From Rubrobacteraceae bacterium (GTDB lineage Bacteria; Actinomycetota; Rubrobacteria; Rubrobacterales; Rubrobacteraceae), in the NCBI GenBank assembly GCA_023511405.1, contig JAIMBO010000011.1, forward strand, positions 1-41,600: a stretch of DNA of 41,600 bases, written 5' to 3'. Positions 1-7,525 of the stretch are shown piece by piece; the first letter of the stretch is position 1, and each line of letters starts with the position of its first letter. A program made the position numbers and the translations under genes. The notes beneath the pieces were generated by a model. It was not told where the DNA came from. It ran no database searches and worked only from the letters and a program-made list of their open reading frames with translations.

Positions 1-735
1 CATGTAGAGGGGGCCTTCCCCGCCGTCCCACTCGACGACGACCACCCCGCCGTCCAGCTGCACCCGGACCGGGCTCCGGGCGAGACCCTCCCGCAGGGCG
101 GCCGCCGCCGTAGCGCACGAGCCCGAACCCGAGGCGAGGGTCTCGCCCGCGCCGCGTTCCCAGATCCTCATCCGCACGGAGCCTCCGCCGCCGGCGGAGG
201 CGAACTCGACGTTGGTGCCCCCGGAAAAGAGCGGGTCCCGCTCCACCTTCGGGCCGATCCGGCGCAGTTCGATCTCCTCGACGTCCTCCGCCGAGGGCAG
301 GAAGGCGACCGCGTGCGGGTTGCCCATGGAGACGCGGAGGAAGGTGTAGCCGTGCAGATGCACCTCGCCGCCGAAGGACGGGGAGCCCATCTCTACGCGC
401 GAGGAGCCGTCGGGGTTCAGCACGACCTTCTTCATGCCCGAGGCCGTCTCTACCAGGAGCGCGTCGCCGGAGACCAGGCCCCGGTCGCGGGCGTAGCGGG
501 CGAGACAGCGGATGCCGTTGCCGCACATCTCGGCGAGAGAGCCGTCGGAGTTCAGGTAGACCATCCTGACGTCCGCCCGCTCCGAGGGAGCGGCGACGAG
601 GATCCCGTCGGCCCCGACTCCGAAGTGCCGCTCGCAGGCCCGGCGGGCGAGGGCGGGAAGGTCCACGCCCTCGACCTCTTCCGGATCGAAGATGAGAAAG
701 TCGTTCCCGGCCCCGTGCATCTTGGTGAAGCGCAT
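1..735 (-). CDS. dapF: Diaminopimelate epimerase, partial (3' end outside window)
   Basis: Interconverts LL- and meso-diaminopimelate in lysine and peptidoglycan synthesis, a cytosolic cofactor-independent two-base reaction. The 245 visible codons start MRFTKMHGAGND and contain the first active-site motif NSDGSLAEMCGNGIR with its Cys. The second motif reads GAGETLASGSGSC: the Cys that normally follows GETxA (Cys217 of the E. coli enzyme) is Ser here, although the following GSG loop and the later Cys are kept. The ATG at 733-735 is chosen because the conserved N-terminus begins there. It sits only about 10 nt from a TATACT -10 box, so the mRNA may be nearly leaderless. It is separate from the lysC-dapA-dapB unit further on. 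The product call is firm; whether the Ser variant is a fully active epimerase is open. Confidence 0.93.
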   Translation of the reverse strand, partial: MRFTKMHGAGNDFLIFDPEEVEGVDLPALARRACERHFGVGADGILVAAPSERADVRMVYLNSDGSLAEMCGNGIRCLARYARDRGLVSGDALLVETASGMKKVVLNPDGSSRVEMGSPSFGGEVHLHGYTFLRVSMGNPHAVAFLPSAEDVEEIELRRIGPKVERDPLFSGGTNVEFASAGGGGSVRMRIWERGAGETLASGSGSCATAAAALREGLARSPVRVQLDGGVVVVEWDGGEGPLYM

Positions 736-745
736 GCTATGAAGC

Positions 746-751
746 AGTATA
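746..751 (-). promoter_or_regulatory. Putative -10 box of dapF
   Basis: On the minus strand the sequence reads TATACT, a 5/6 match to TATAAT, ending about 10 nt before the dapF ATG. No convincing -35 is visible upstream. If this is the -10, transcription would begin within a few bases of the start codon. Confidence 0.4.
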
Positions 752-781
752 CAGGCGGGAGACGGGAAGCGAGGTGAGAGC

Positions 782-943
782 GTGGAGGGCGGAGAAGGGG
801 TCTGCCTCGAGGCCGAGGCCGAGCGGCTGTGGCGCTCGGGGATGGACCCGCAGGAGATATCCGAGAGGATGGGTGTCGATCCCGGCTGGGTCGAGGCGCT
901 CGTCTCGATGTGGGAGCCCGAGGAGCAGGACTACTCCTCGTAG
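782..943 (+). CDS. Small helix-turn-helix-like protein, 53 aa
   Basis: A GTG-started ORF preceded by a purine-rich GAGGTGAGAG stretch. It encodes a 53-residue acidic protein with the segment DPQEISERMGVDPGWVEALV, which resembles a two-helix DNA-binding or sigma-like recognition fold (helix, GV turn, helix). It diverges from dapF. Its last 13 bases overlap the end of the peptidase gene on the other strand, so both stop codons lie in the same CTACTCCTCGTAG. The family is not recognised; the HTH reading rests on the pattern A/E-I-S-x-R-M-G-V-D. It could equally be a small adaptor protein. Confidence 0.55.
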   Translation: MEGGEGVCLEAEAERLWRSGMDPQEISERMGVDPGWVEALVSMWEPEEQDYSS

Positions 944-2793
944 CGGCCGCCGAGGTGGCGGGCCAGGAAGCGCTCGGCCGCGGCGTAGAACTTCAGGCGG
1001 TTCTCCGGCCGGGCGAAGCCGTGTCCCTCGTCCTCGAAGAGCAGGTACTCGTGCTCGACGCCGTTCTCTTTCAGGGCCGAGACGATCTGCTCGCTCTCGG
1101 CCCGCTTGACCCGCGGGTCGTTCGCGCCCTGGGCGATGAGGAGCGGGATCTTTATGTCCTTCGCCCGGAAGAGCGGCGAACGGCTCTTCAGGAACTCCTC
1201 CTCGGTCTTCGGGTTGCCGACCCGCTCGGTGAACGTGGAGATCAAAGGCTTCCAGTACGGCGGGATCGTGTTTATGAGCGTGATGAGGTTCGAAGGACCG
1301 ACTATGTCCACCGCGCAGCGGAAGAGGTCGGGGGTGAAGGCCGCCCCGACCAGGGCGGCGTACCCGCCGTAGGATCCGCCGTAGATCGCGACCCTCTCCG
1401 GGTCGGCGATCCCCTCTTCGACGGCCCAGCGCACGGCGTCGACCAGGTCGTCGTGCATCCTGCCGCCCCACTCCTTGTTGCCGGCGTTGAGGAAACGCTT
1501 GCCGTATCCGGTCGAGCCCCGGTAGTTGACCTGCAGGCAGGCGTAGCCGCGGTTGGCGAGCCACTGGGCCTCCGGGTCGTAGCCCCACTCGTCGCGGGCC
1601 CAGGGCCCGCCGTGGACGTCGAGGACCATCGGGAGCGGCTTCCGCGCCCCCGGCGGGAGGGTGAGGTACCCCTCGATCCGGAGCCCGTCGCGGGAGGTGA
1701 ACGAGATGGGCTCCATCTTCGCTAAAGTGTAATCCGCGAGCGCCGGACGGTCTTGGAAGAGGAGCGTCCCCTCGCCGCTCTTCCGGTCGTAGGAGTAGAA
1801 GGAGCCCGGGCCGTCGTCGGCGGTGAAGGCGACGATCCACCGTCGGTCCCCCCGGTCGCGGCTCACGACGGAGAAGTCCCCGGGGTGCAGCGAGCGTATC
1901 GCCTCGAAGTCCTCCCGGATCTCCTCGTCGAGCACCTCCCACTCGGTGCGGGCGCGGGCGAAGGCGACGGCCTGCACCTCGCGTGTCTCGGGGTGGACGA
2001 GCACCCCGGAGACGTCGTAGCGGGGGTCTTCGGCCAGGACTTGGATCTCATCCGTCTCGGGGTCGAGCTCCACCAGCCGGGCGGTATCCGCGTTGCGGGA
2101 GTCGCGCAGGAAGATCCTCCGTCCGTCGCCGGAGAAACCCACGGGGCCGCTCGAGAGCCCGTCCTCGGCGCTCCAGCGGAGTATCTCACGCCACTCTGCC
2201 TGCTCGTCCTCGCGGAAGAGGAGCCCGAGGGAGCCGTCGGGGTAGACCGTGGCCGCGCCGCGCACGCGCAGGTCGGCGTCGGCGAGCCAGCCGGCTACGT
2301 TGCCCGGGTTCTCGGCGAGGAGCTCGAGCTCGCCGCTCTTAAGGTCGAGGGCGCAGGCGTCGTGCAGCTCGGGGTTGCGGCGGTTGAGTTCGATCAGGAT
2401 CTTTTCCGGGTGGCGGCGGCTCTTCTCGAGCGGGCGGACCTGCACGTTCTCGAAGGGTGTCAGGGAGCGGGCGGCCACCTCGTCAGCCTTCGGCCTCACG
2501 GCGTACATCCGCCAGTTCTCGTCTCCGTCCTCATCCTGCAGGTAGAGGAGGTGATCTCCGTCCTCGGCCCAGAAGTAGGCGCGGATGCCCCGCTTCTCGT
2601 CGTCGGTCACCGGCCGGAAATCTTCGCTGCCCGGCTTCGATCCGGCCGGACCGACCCAGACGTTGAGAATCCCGTCCTTCGGGGCGAGGTAGGAGAGCAG
2701 GGTGCCGTCGGGGGAGAGGCGTGGGGAGGTCATCTCGGGGTTGCCGAAGAGGACTTCTCGGGGGATGAGCGGGACACGCTCTTCGTGCGGCAT
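931..2793 (-). CDS. S9 family prolyl oligopeptidase / acylaminoacyl peptidase
   Basis: A 620-residue serine peptidase that trims short peptides or N-acylated peptides in the cytosol; no signal peptide is seen. The N-terminal 350 residues look like the beta-propeller, with repeated blade patterns such as SPDGTLLSYLAP and SGDGRRIFL. The C-terminal alpha/beta-hydrolase domain carries the nucleophile elbow GGSYGGY (Ser474), an Asp in GANDPRV and the His in EGHGF, so the triad is complete. ATG at 2791-2793 follows AGGAGGAAGA, a good ribosome site. It lies 36 nt behind the MFS gene on the same strand and may be cotranscribed with it. Substrate preference cannot be read from the sequence. Confidence 0.93.
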   Translation of the reverse strand: MPHEERVPLIPREVLFGNPEMTSPRLSPDGTLLSYLAPKDGILNVWVGPAGSKPGSEDFRPVTDDEKRGIRAYFWAEDGDHLLYLQDEDGDENWRMYAVRPKADEVAARSLTPFENVQVRPLEKSRRHPEKILIELNRRNPELHDACALDLKSGELELLAENPGNVAGWLADADLRVRGAATVYPDGSLGLLFREDEQAEWREILRWSAEDGLSSGPVGFSGDGRRIFLRDSRNADTARLVELDPETDEIQVLAEDPRYDVSGVLVHPETREVQAVAFARARTEWEVLDEEIREDFEAIRSLHPGDFSVVSRDRGDRRWIVAFTADDGPGSFYSYDRKSGEGTLLFQDRPALADYTLAKMEPISFTSRDGLRIEGYLTLPPGARKPLPMVLDVHGGPWARDEWGYDPEAQWLANRGYACLQVNYRGSTGYGKRFLNAGNKEWGGRMHDDLVDAVRWAVEEGIADPERVAIYGGSYGGYAALVGAAFTPDLFRCAVDIVGPSNLITLINTIPPYWKPLISTFTERVGNPKTEEEFLKSRSPLFRAKDIKIPLLIAQGANDPRVKRAESEQIVSALKENGVEHEYLLFEDEGHGFARPENRLKFYAAAERFLARHLGGRYEE

Positions 2794-2829
2794 CTTCTTC
2801 CTCCTCTCGCCGGGAAACCGGGTGAGAGT

Positions 2830-4236
2830 TTAACGCGCTTCGGTACCGGAGTGATCCCCCGGGCTCTTCTGGGACGAGACGATCGCGGCGGCAACGTCCC
2901 GCTGGTAGGTGCGCAGCGCGAGCAACAGGATCAGACCGTTCAATACGAGCAGGGGGAGGAGGACGAGGAAGACCCTCTCCAACCCGAGCGAACCGCCGCC
3001 GAGCGCGGCGGAGAGGGCCCCGAAGGAGACCGGGGCGAGCCCCTCGGCCCCGGAGCGCAGGACCTGCCGGATCGACTCCGCCCTCCCCCTCAGACGACCC
3101 ACCAGCACGTCGACCCGGATCGCGTCGAGCGACGGCCTCGCCCCTGCGAGGAAGAACGCCCCGGCGGCGAAGAAGGGGATGGAGACGGAGAGCGAGCGCG
3201 AGATGAACGCCGGGTAGAGCGCGACCACCGAGAGCACGTAGCTCACCGAACCCACCAGGATCCTGCTGTTCACCACCCCGCGCCGCAGCAGCGCGTCGCT
3301 CAGTCGGCTGAGCGCCACCACCCCCGCCACCGCGCCGATGCCCACGACGAGGATCGCGAGGTTGGCCTCGCCCTGCGAGATGCCGTACCAGCCGGTGGCA
3401 AACACTATGGCGAAGGTGGCGATGGCCTGGAAGAAGAAGTCACCCACCGACCGGGCCACGAGCACGATGAGGTCGGTGCGTACCTCGACCGTGTACTTCG
3501 CCGCCTCCCACATGGACATCTCGGAGGGGTCGTGCTCCAGCAGCCCGTGCGGGCTCGGCTCGACGCCGCGCTCGCGCACGAGCCTGCGCACCAGGCTCTC
3601 CTCGCCCCCTTCCTCCGGACCTCCGGCCCCGACCCGCTCCGGCTCCCTGACCTTCCAGAGGGCGAGCGCGAGAGACGCCCCGCCCGCGGCGAGCAGCCAG
3701 AAGTTCCACCGCCAGGAGGCCGCCCGCGAGAGGATGGGCGGGAGCACGTATCCTATGCCCAGCCCGATAAGGACGCCCGCGTTGACGATGCCGAGCGCCC
3801 GCGACCGCCTCGCCGCCGGGACGATGTCCCCGATCAGGGAAGGTATCACGGGGCCGGAGGTCGCGGCGGCCATCCCGAGGGCGAAGCTCGTCCCGAAGAA
3901 CATCCAGAAGCCGGTCGAGGCTCCGAGCGCACCCATGGCCGCCGCCCATACCACGAAGCTCCCCGCGAGCAGCAGCGTGCGCCGGGCCCTGTCGGCGAGC
4001 ATCCCGAGCGGTACGGCGGCCCCGGCGCTGACGAAGAGCAGCGCCGTGGAGAGCATCCCGAGCCGGAAGTTTCCTATCCCGAAGGCGTGCTTGAGCGTGG
4101 GGCCTGTGGCCCCTATGAGCCCGCGCTCGGCGTAGTCGAGTGCGACCACGAAGAAGAGCAGCAACAGCACCCGCCGGCGGTTGCTCGCGAGCAGTCCGTG
4201 CACGGCTCGCTGCAGCCTGCGGACACCCTGAACCAC
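2830..4236 (-). CDS. MFS transporter
   Basis: A 468-residue integral membrane protein with about 12 hydrophobic segments and a central hydrophilic loop (roughly residues 200-255) between the two six-helix halves. The loop between segments 2 and 3 has the MFS signature-like stretch GMLADRARRTLLL, matching the G-x-x-x-D-R/K-x-G-R-R/K motif. GTG at 4236 is preceded by GGGAGG at about 9 nt. It follows the TetR gene by 108 nt on the same strand and precedes the S9 peptidase. Position next to a TetR regulator suggests export of a small toxic compound, but the substrate is unknown. Confidence 0.85.
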   Translation of the reverse strand: MVQGVRRLQRAVHGLLASNRRRVLLLLFFVVALDYAERGLIGATGPTLKHAFGIGNFRLGMLSTALLFVSAGAAVPLGMLADRARRTLLLAGSFVVWAAAMGALGASTGFWMFFGTSFALGMAAATSGPVIPSLIGDIVPAARRSRALGIVNAGVLIGLGIGYVLPPILSRAASWRWNFWLLAAGGASLALALWKVREPERVGAGGPEEGGEESLVRRLVRERGVEPSPHGLLEHDPSEMSMWEAAKYTVEVRTDLIVLVARSVGDFFFQAIATFAIVFATGWYGISQGEANLAILVVGIGAVAGVVALSRLSDALLRRGVVNSRILVGSVSYVLSVVALYPAFISRSLSVSIPFFAAGAFFLAGARPSLDAIRVDVLVGRLRGRAESIRQVLRSGAEGLAPVSFGALSAALGGGSLGLERVFLVLLPLLVLNGLILLLALRTYQRDVAAAIVSSQKSPGDHSGTEAR

Positions 4237-4258
4237 CCGGCCGAACCTCCCGGTCAGG

Positions 4259-4304
4259 GCCGGCGGGATGCCGCCGGCCGAACTTCGGCCGCGCCCGCGC
4301 GGCC
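4259..4304. repeat. Two adjacent GC-rich perfect palindromes between tetR and MFS genes
   Basis: Bases 4259-4278 form an 8-bp stem (GCCGGCGG / CCGCCGGC) with a 4-nt loop. Bases 4287-4304 form another 8-bp stem (GGCCGCGC / GCGCGGCC) with a 2-nt loop. Neither is followed by a T-run on either strand. They may act as an mRNA stability or attenuation element between the two minus-strand genes, or as a factor-dependent stop. Confidence 0.45.
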
Positions 4305-4344
4305 CTCAAATCATCCTACCAGCGCGCCCTGCCCCGCGGGGATT

Positions 4345-4944
4345 TTATTTCGCCGCCCCACGCAGCCTCTCCAGATGTGCGTCCAGCAGCGCCCTCTGCT
4401 CCTCCGGTGGCCACTTCCCGGGTTCGAAGACGGCCTGCATCCCAACGCCGTCCACCAGCGCGACGAGCGAGTTGGCCTCCCGCACGGGGTCCAGCGTAGA
4501 GCCGAGATCCCCCCGCCGCTGAGATTCCTCCACCAGCGCCCGCACCACGCCGCGCCACAGCGAGTACAGGTGGTTCTGCTCGGCCCTCAGCGCCTCGTCC
4601 CGCGCCGCACGCCCCCAGAACTCGAGCCAGACGCGCATCTCCTCGGCCCTCTCCTCGTCCAGCGGCAGCGCCTCCAGCAACACGGTCCTGAGCGCCTCGA
4701 TGCCCTCCTTCTCTCGAGCTTCTCGCTCGAATCGCCCGACTGCCCGCTCGATCGAGAGATGCAGAGCATGCAGGAGCACCGCATCCTTGTCCTCGAAGTA
4801 GTGCGCCAGAACCCCCGTGGAATACCCGGCCTCGGAGGCGATCTCGCGCACCGTCGCAGCCTCCAAACCGCTCCTCGCCACGGCCCGCCACGCCGCCTCC
4901 GCTATCTCTCTCCTCCGCCTCTCGTGATCCACCACCCTCGGCAA
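4345..4944 (-). CDS. TetR family transcriptional regulator
   Basis: A 199-residue DNA-binding repressor. Residues about 8-55 form the TetR HTH, including TVREIASEAGYSTGVLAHYF with the recognition helix GYSTGVLAHYFEDK; the rest is an all-helical ligand domain. I start at TTG 4942-4944 because the protein then begins LPRVVDHERRRREI, the usual TetR opening, with a GGGGG ribosome-site-like run just upstream. The open frame continues further 5' but without family similarity. It is divergent from two SMR pump genes and upstream of an MFS gene on its own strand, so it probably controls one or both exporters. Confidence 0.9.
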   Translation of the reverse strand: MPRVVDHERRRREIAEAAWRAVARSGLEAATVREIASEAGYSTGVLAHYFEDKDAVLLHALHLSIERAVGRFEREAREKEGIEALRTVLLEALPLDEERAEEMRVWLEFWGRAARDEALRAEQNHLYSLWRGVVRALVEESQRRGDLGSTLDPVREANSLVALVDGVGMQAVFEPGKWPPEEQRALLDAHLERLRGAAK

Positions 4945-5017
4945 TTCGAACCCCCAGCCTGTCTCCCCGCTGAAATATATTATAACGATCATCCGAAATA
5001 AAACGTAAAGGAGGGGC
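4945..5017. promoter_or_regulatory. Divergent promoter region between tetR and the SMR pair
   Basis: An AT-rich island in GC-rich surroundings. On the minus strand TATAAT (4979-4984) is a perfect -10 for the regulator gene. On the plus strand overlapping TATATT/TATTAT boxes could serve the pump genes, which have AAAGGAGG at about 5006-5013 as ribosome site. The two promoters overlap, so one bound repressor could silence both directions. No clear TetR dyad could be picked out by eye. Confidence 0.5.
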
Positions 5018-5338
5018 ATGGCCTGGTTGCTTCTGGTAGTGGCGGGATTTTTCGAGGTTGGGTTTGCGCTGGGGCTCAAGCTCTCGCAGGGGTTCACGCG
5101 GCCTTGGCCGGTGGTCGGGATGGTGTTTTCGGGAGCGCTGAGCTTCTCTTTGCTGGCGTGGGCGATGCGGGGGTTACCGGTGGGGACGGCGTATGCGGTA
5201 TGGACCGGGATCGGGGCGGCGGGGACGGTGGCGTTCGGGATAGTGTTTCTCGGGGAGCCTGCGGGTCTCCTGCGGGTCGGGGCGATAGCCCTCATCCTGG
5301 CCGGGGTCGTCGTGTTGAGGCTGACGGAGGTCGGGTAG
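5018..5338 (+). CDS. SMR family efflux subunit, SugE/Gdx-like
   Basis: A 106-residue four-helix membrane protein of the small multidrug resistance family, a proton-coupled exporter of cationic compounds or guanidinium. The first helix has the essential membrane Glu in AGFFEVGFALGLK, followed by the conserved SQGFTRPWP. GTAYAVWTGIGAAGTVAFGI is the standard helix 3-4 region, closer to SugE than to EmrE. ATG 5018 has AAGGAGG upstream. Its TAG overlaps the GTG of the next SMR gene by one base, typical of two-component SMR pumps such as YkkCD or EbrAB. No guanidine riboswitch is visible; control appears to be by the divergent TetR protein. Confidence 0.9.
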   Translation: MAWLLLVVAGFFEVGFALGLKLSQGFTRPWPVVGMVFSGALSFSLLAWAMRGLPVGTAYAVWTGIGAAGTVAFGIVFLGEPAGLLRVGAIALILAGVVVLRLTEVG

Positions 5339-5664
5339 TGATCTTCTGGTTCTATCTGGTCGTGGCGATAGTGCTCGAGGTCGCGGGGACGAGTGCTATG
5401 AAGCTTTCGGAGGGTTTTACGCGGCCGGGCCCTTCGGCGGCGATCCTCCTACTGTATGGGGCGAGCCTCTATCTGTTCACGCTCGCGCTCAGGAAGATAG
5501 ACGTGAGCGTGGCGTACGCGGTGTGGAGCGGGGTTGGGACGGCGATGATCGCGCTGGTCGGGGTGCTGTGGTTCCGGGAACCGGTGACGGCGTTGAAGAT
5601 GGTCTCGCTTCTGCTGATAATCGCCGGGGTCATCGGGCTCAACCTGGGGGGCGTGCGCGGGTAG
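5338..5664 (+). CDS. SMR family efflux subunit, EmrE-like partner
   Basis: A 108-residue SMR protein with four predicted helices. Helix 1 has the proton/substrate Glu in AIVLEVAGTSAMKLSEGFT, and VAYAVWSGVGTAMIALVG matches the EmrE/QacE branch. The GTG at 5338-5340 is chosen because it shares its first base with the preceding TAG and has GGAGG about 6 nt upstream; the frame is open further upstream but overlaps the first SMR gene. The overlap and the sequence difference from its partner suggest a heterodimer. Confidence 0.9.
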   Translation: MIFWFYLVVAIVLEVAGTSAMKLSEGFTRPGPSAAILLLYGASLYLFTLALRKIDVSVAYAVWSGVGTAMIALVGVLWFREPVTALKMVSLLLIIAGVIGLNLGGVRG

Positions 5665-5796
5665 GGGCCGGGGGAGCTTCTGTGAGAAAACTCTAATGTT
5701 CTTCCTAATTCGCTCCCAGGTTTCGATGACAAGCTATGCAAACGAAGGTTTATCGGTCTCGACGGGAGGCGGGGATTCGGAGATGGTGCGGTTTTG

Positions 5797-7077
5797 ATGG
5801 CGGAAGTTTTTGCAGTAGCGGTCTTCGTCGCGGTACTTTTGGTCATCGCGGCCGAGCTGGTCAACCGCACGGTCGCGGCCCTCCTCGGTGCGGCCGTGGT
5901 GATCTCCTTCGGCGTGGTCGGGCAGCACGAGGCCGCGGTCAAGTTCATAGATTGGAACACCATCGGTCTCCTGGCGGGGATGATGGTGATGGTCGCGATC
6001 CTGAACCAGACCGGCCTGTTCGAGTACCTGGCCATAAAGAGCGCCCAGTGGGGCAAGGCCCGGCCTGGGAGGATACTGGTGCTGCTCAGCGTGACGACGG
6101 CCGTCCTCTCCGCCTTCCTGGACAACGTGACGACGGTGATACTCATGGTCCCGGTGACGTTCCTGATAGCCGACACCCTGAGGGTCTCGCCGGTTCCTTT
6201 CCTGCTCGCCCAGGTCATGGCGTCGAACGTGGGTGGCGCAGCCACGCTCATCGGCGATCCGCCGAACATCCTGATCGGGAGCGCCGCTGGGCTGTCCTTC
6301 ACCGACTTCGTCTCGAACCTCGCTCCGGTGGTGATCCTCTCCCTTCCGGTGGTTCTGACGTACCTGTACGTGGTGTTCCGCAGGGACCTGCGGTACAGCA
6401 AGGGTGCGGAGGCGGACGTCCAGAGGCTCGATGCCCGGGGGGCCATCCGGGATGCGGTCCTGCTCCGCAAGTCGCTCCTGGTCCTCGGTGCCGTGGTGGG
6501 GGCCTTCTTCCTGCACGGCTTCCTGCACCTCGAGGCGGCCACCGTGGCCCTGTTCGGGGCCGCCGTCCTCATGCTCTACGCCAGGAGCGATGTGGAGAAG
6601 GTGTTGCGGGACGTCGAGTGGCCCACGCTGCTGTTCTTCGTCGGGCTCTTCGTTCTGGTCGGCGGGCTGCAGGCCACCGGAGCCGTGGGCAGGATCGCCC
6701 AGCTTCTGGCCGGTATCGGGGAGCCCACCTCCGTCGCCACGGCGGTCGCGATCATCTGGGGCAGCGCGTTCGCCTCCGGCATCGTGGACAACATACCCTT
6801 CACGGCCACCATGGTCCCCGTGATCAAGGAACTGGCCCAGGCTCAGGGGCTCTCCGATGCCGAGATCCGGCCGCTGTGGTGGGCGCTCGCCCTCGGGGCG
6901 GACTTCGGCGGCAACGCCACCCTGATCGGGGCTTCGGCGAACGTCGTCGTCGCCGGCATGAGCGAGCGGGCTGGCAGGAGGATCTCTTTTTTCCGGTTCA
7001 TGATCTATGGCATCCCGGTGACCGTCCTTTCGCTCGTCGTGGCGACGGCTTACGTGCTCTTGAGGTACTACGTGTGA
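5797..7077 (+). CDS. ArsB/NhaD-type ion transporter (SLC13/CitMHS superfamily)
   Basis: An integral membrane protein of about 426 residues with 11-12 hydrophobic segments. Two hairpin-like repeats typical of ion-transporter superfamily members are visible: SAFLDNVTTVILMVPV with ASNVGGAATLIGDPPNIL in the first half, and ASGIVDNIPFTATMVP with GADFGGNATLIGASAN in the second. These match the ArsB/NhaD group, so it may move anions (arsenite, dicarboxylate) or exchange Na+/H+. No ArsR regulator or ArsC is nearby. The start is ATG 5797, with TTG 5794 as alternative. The preceding 130 nt show no clear promoter. Confidence 0.85.
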   Translation: MAEVFAVAVFVAVLLVIAAELVNRTVAALLGAAVVISFGVVGQHEAAVKFIDWNTIGLLAGMMVMVAILNQTGLFEYLAIKSAQWGKARPGRILVLLSVTTAVLSAFLDNVTTVILMVPVTFLIADTLRVSPVPFLLAQVMASNVGGAATLIGDPPNILIGSAAGLSFTDFVSNLAPVVILSLPVVLTYLYVVFRRDLRYSKGAEADVQRLDARGAIRDAVLLRKSLLVLGAVVGAFFLHGFLHLEAATVALFGAAVLMLYARSDVEKVLRDVEWPTLLFFVGLFVLVGGLQATGAVGRIAQLLAGIGEPTSVATAVAIIWGSAFASGIVDNIPFTATMVPVIKELAQAQGLSDAEIRPLWWALALGADFGGNATLIGASANVVVAGMSERAGRRISFFRFMIYGIPVTVLSLVVATAYVLLRYYV

Positions 7078-7087
7078 GGGTTTGACT

Positions 7088-7495
7088 ATGATGGATCTGA
7101 TGCGAAATACCGCTTGCTCGCCCGGGGATACGGTCCGTGCCGTACTCCGGTTCAGGTGGGAGAGGGAGTTCGAGGCGGTCATGGTCGAATTCCACAGGAC
7201 CACCTTCGGTGGTGCGGCGTATGGGAACCGCATCGTGTTGCTGGAGCGGAGCCGCGAGCACACCATTGAGGACGGCCGGCCCTGTGTCGTCGCGAGCCTC
7301 GAGGGGATCGTCCCCGACTCCGTCCGGCCCGGTACGTACGTGTGCCGCTACGTGCGCTGCTTCGTGCCCGGACGCGGCTGGTTGATACTGTTCGAGAACG
7401 TCGGCGGTGTGAGCCTTCTGGTGCGCAGGGGGCCACCCGTTGTCCGGCCGGGAGAGGAGGGGGCGGAGTTCCTCGCCCTGGAGGTCGGCGTTTAG
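7088..7495 (+). CDS. Hypothetical protein, about 135 aa
   Basis: Not recognised. The predicted protein is mostly alternating hydrophobic and polar residues, with few helix-like stretches, suggesting an all-beta soluble domain (for example RPGTYVCRYVRCFV and GRGWLILFENVGG). It has four Cys but no metal-binding spacing. It begins 10 nt after the ArsB/NhaD-type gene with GTGAGGG as a plausible ribosome site, so the two are likely cotranscribed. ATG 7088 or 7091 may be the start. Confidence 0.65.
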   Translation: MMDLMRNTACSPGDTVRAVLRFRWEREFEAVMVEFHRTTFGGAAYGNRIVLLERSREHTIEDGRPCVVASLEGIVPDSVRPGTYVCRYVRCFVPGRGWLILFENVGGVSLLVRRGPPVVRPGEEGAEFLALEVGV

Positions 7496-7525
7496 AGGAC
7501 GAAGGGGCCGGTGTTGGACTCGCTC

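Noticed and set aside
1753-5001. A long plus-strand open frame opposite the peptidase, MFS and TetR genes
   Set aside because: Antisense shadow of three recognisable genes with biased composition and no family signature.
4979-5017. Guanidine riboswitch upstream of the SMR genes
   Set aside because: Only about 70 nt separate tetR and the first SMR gene, and they hold overlapping promoters, leaving no room for that fold.
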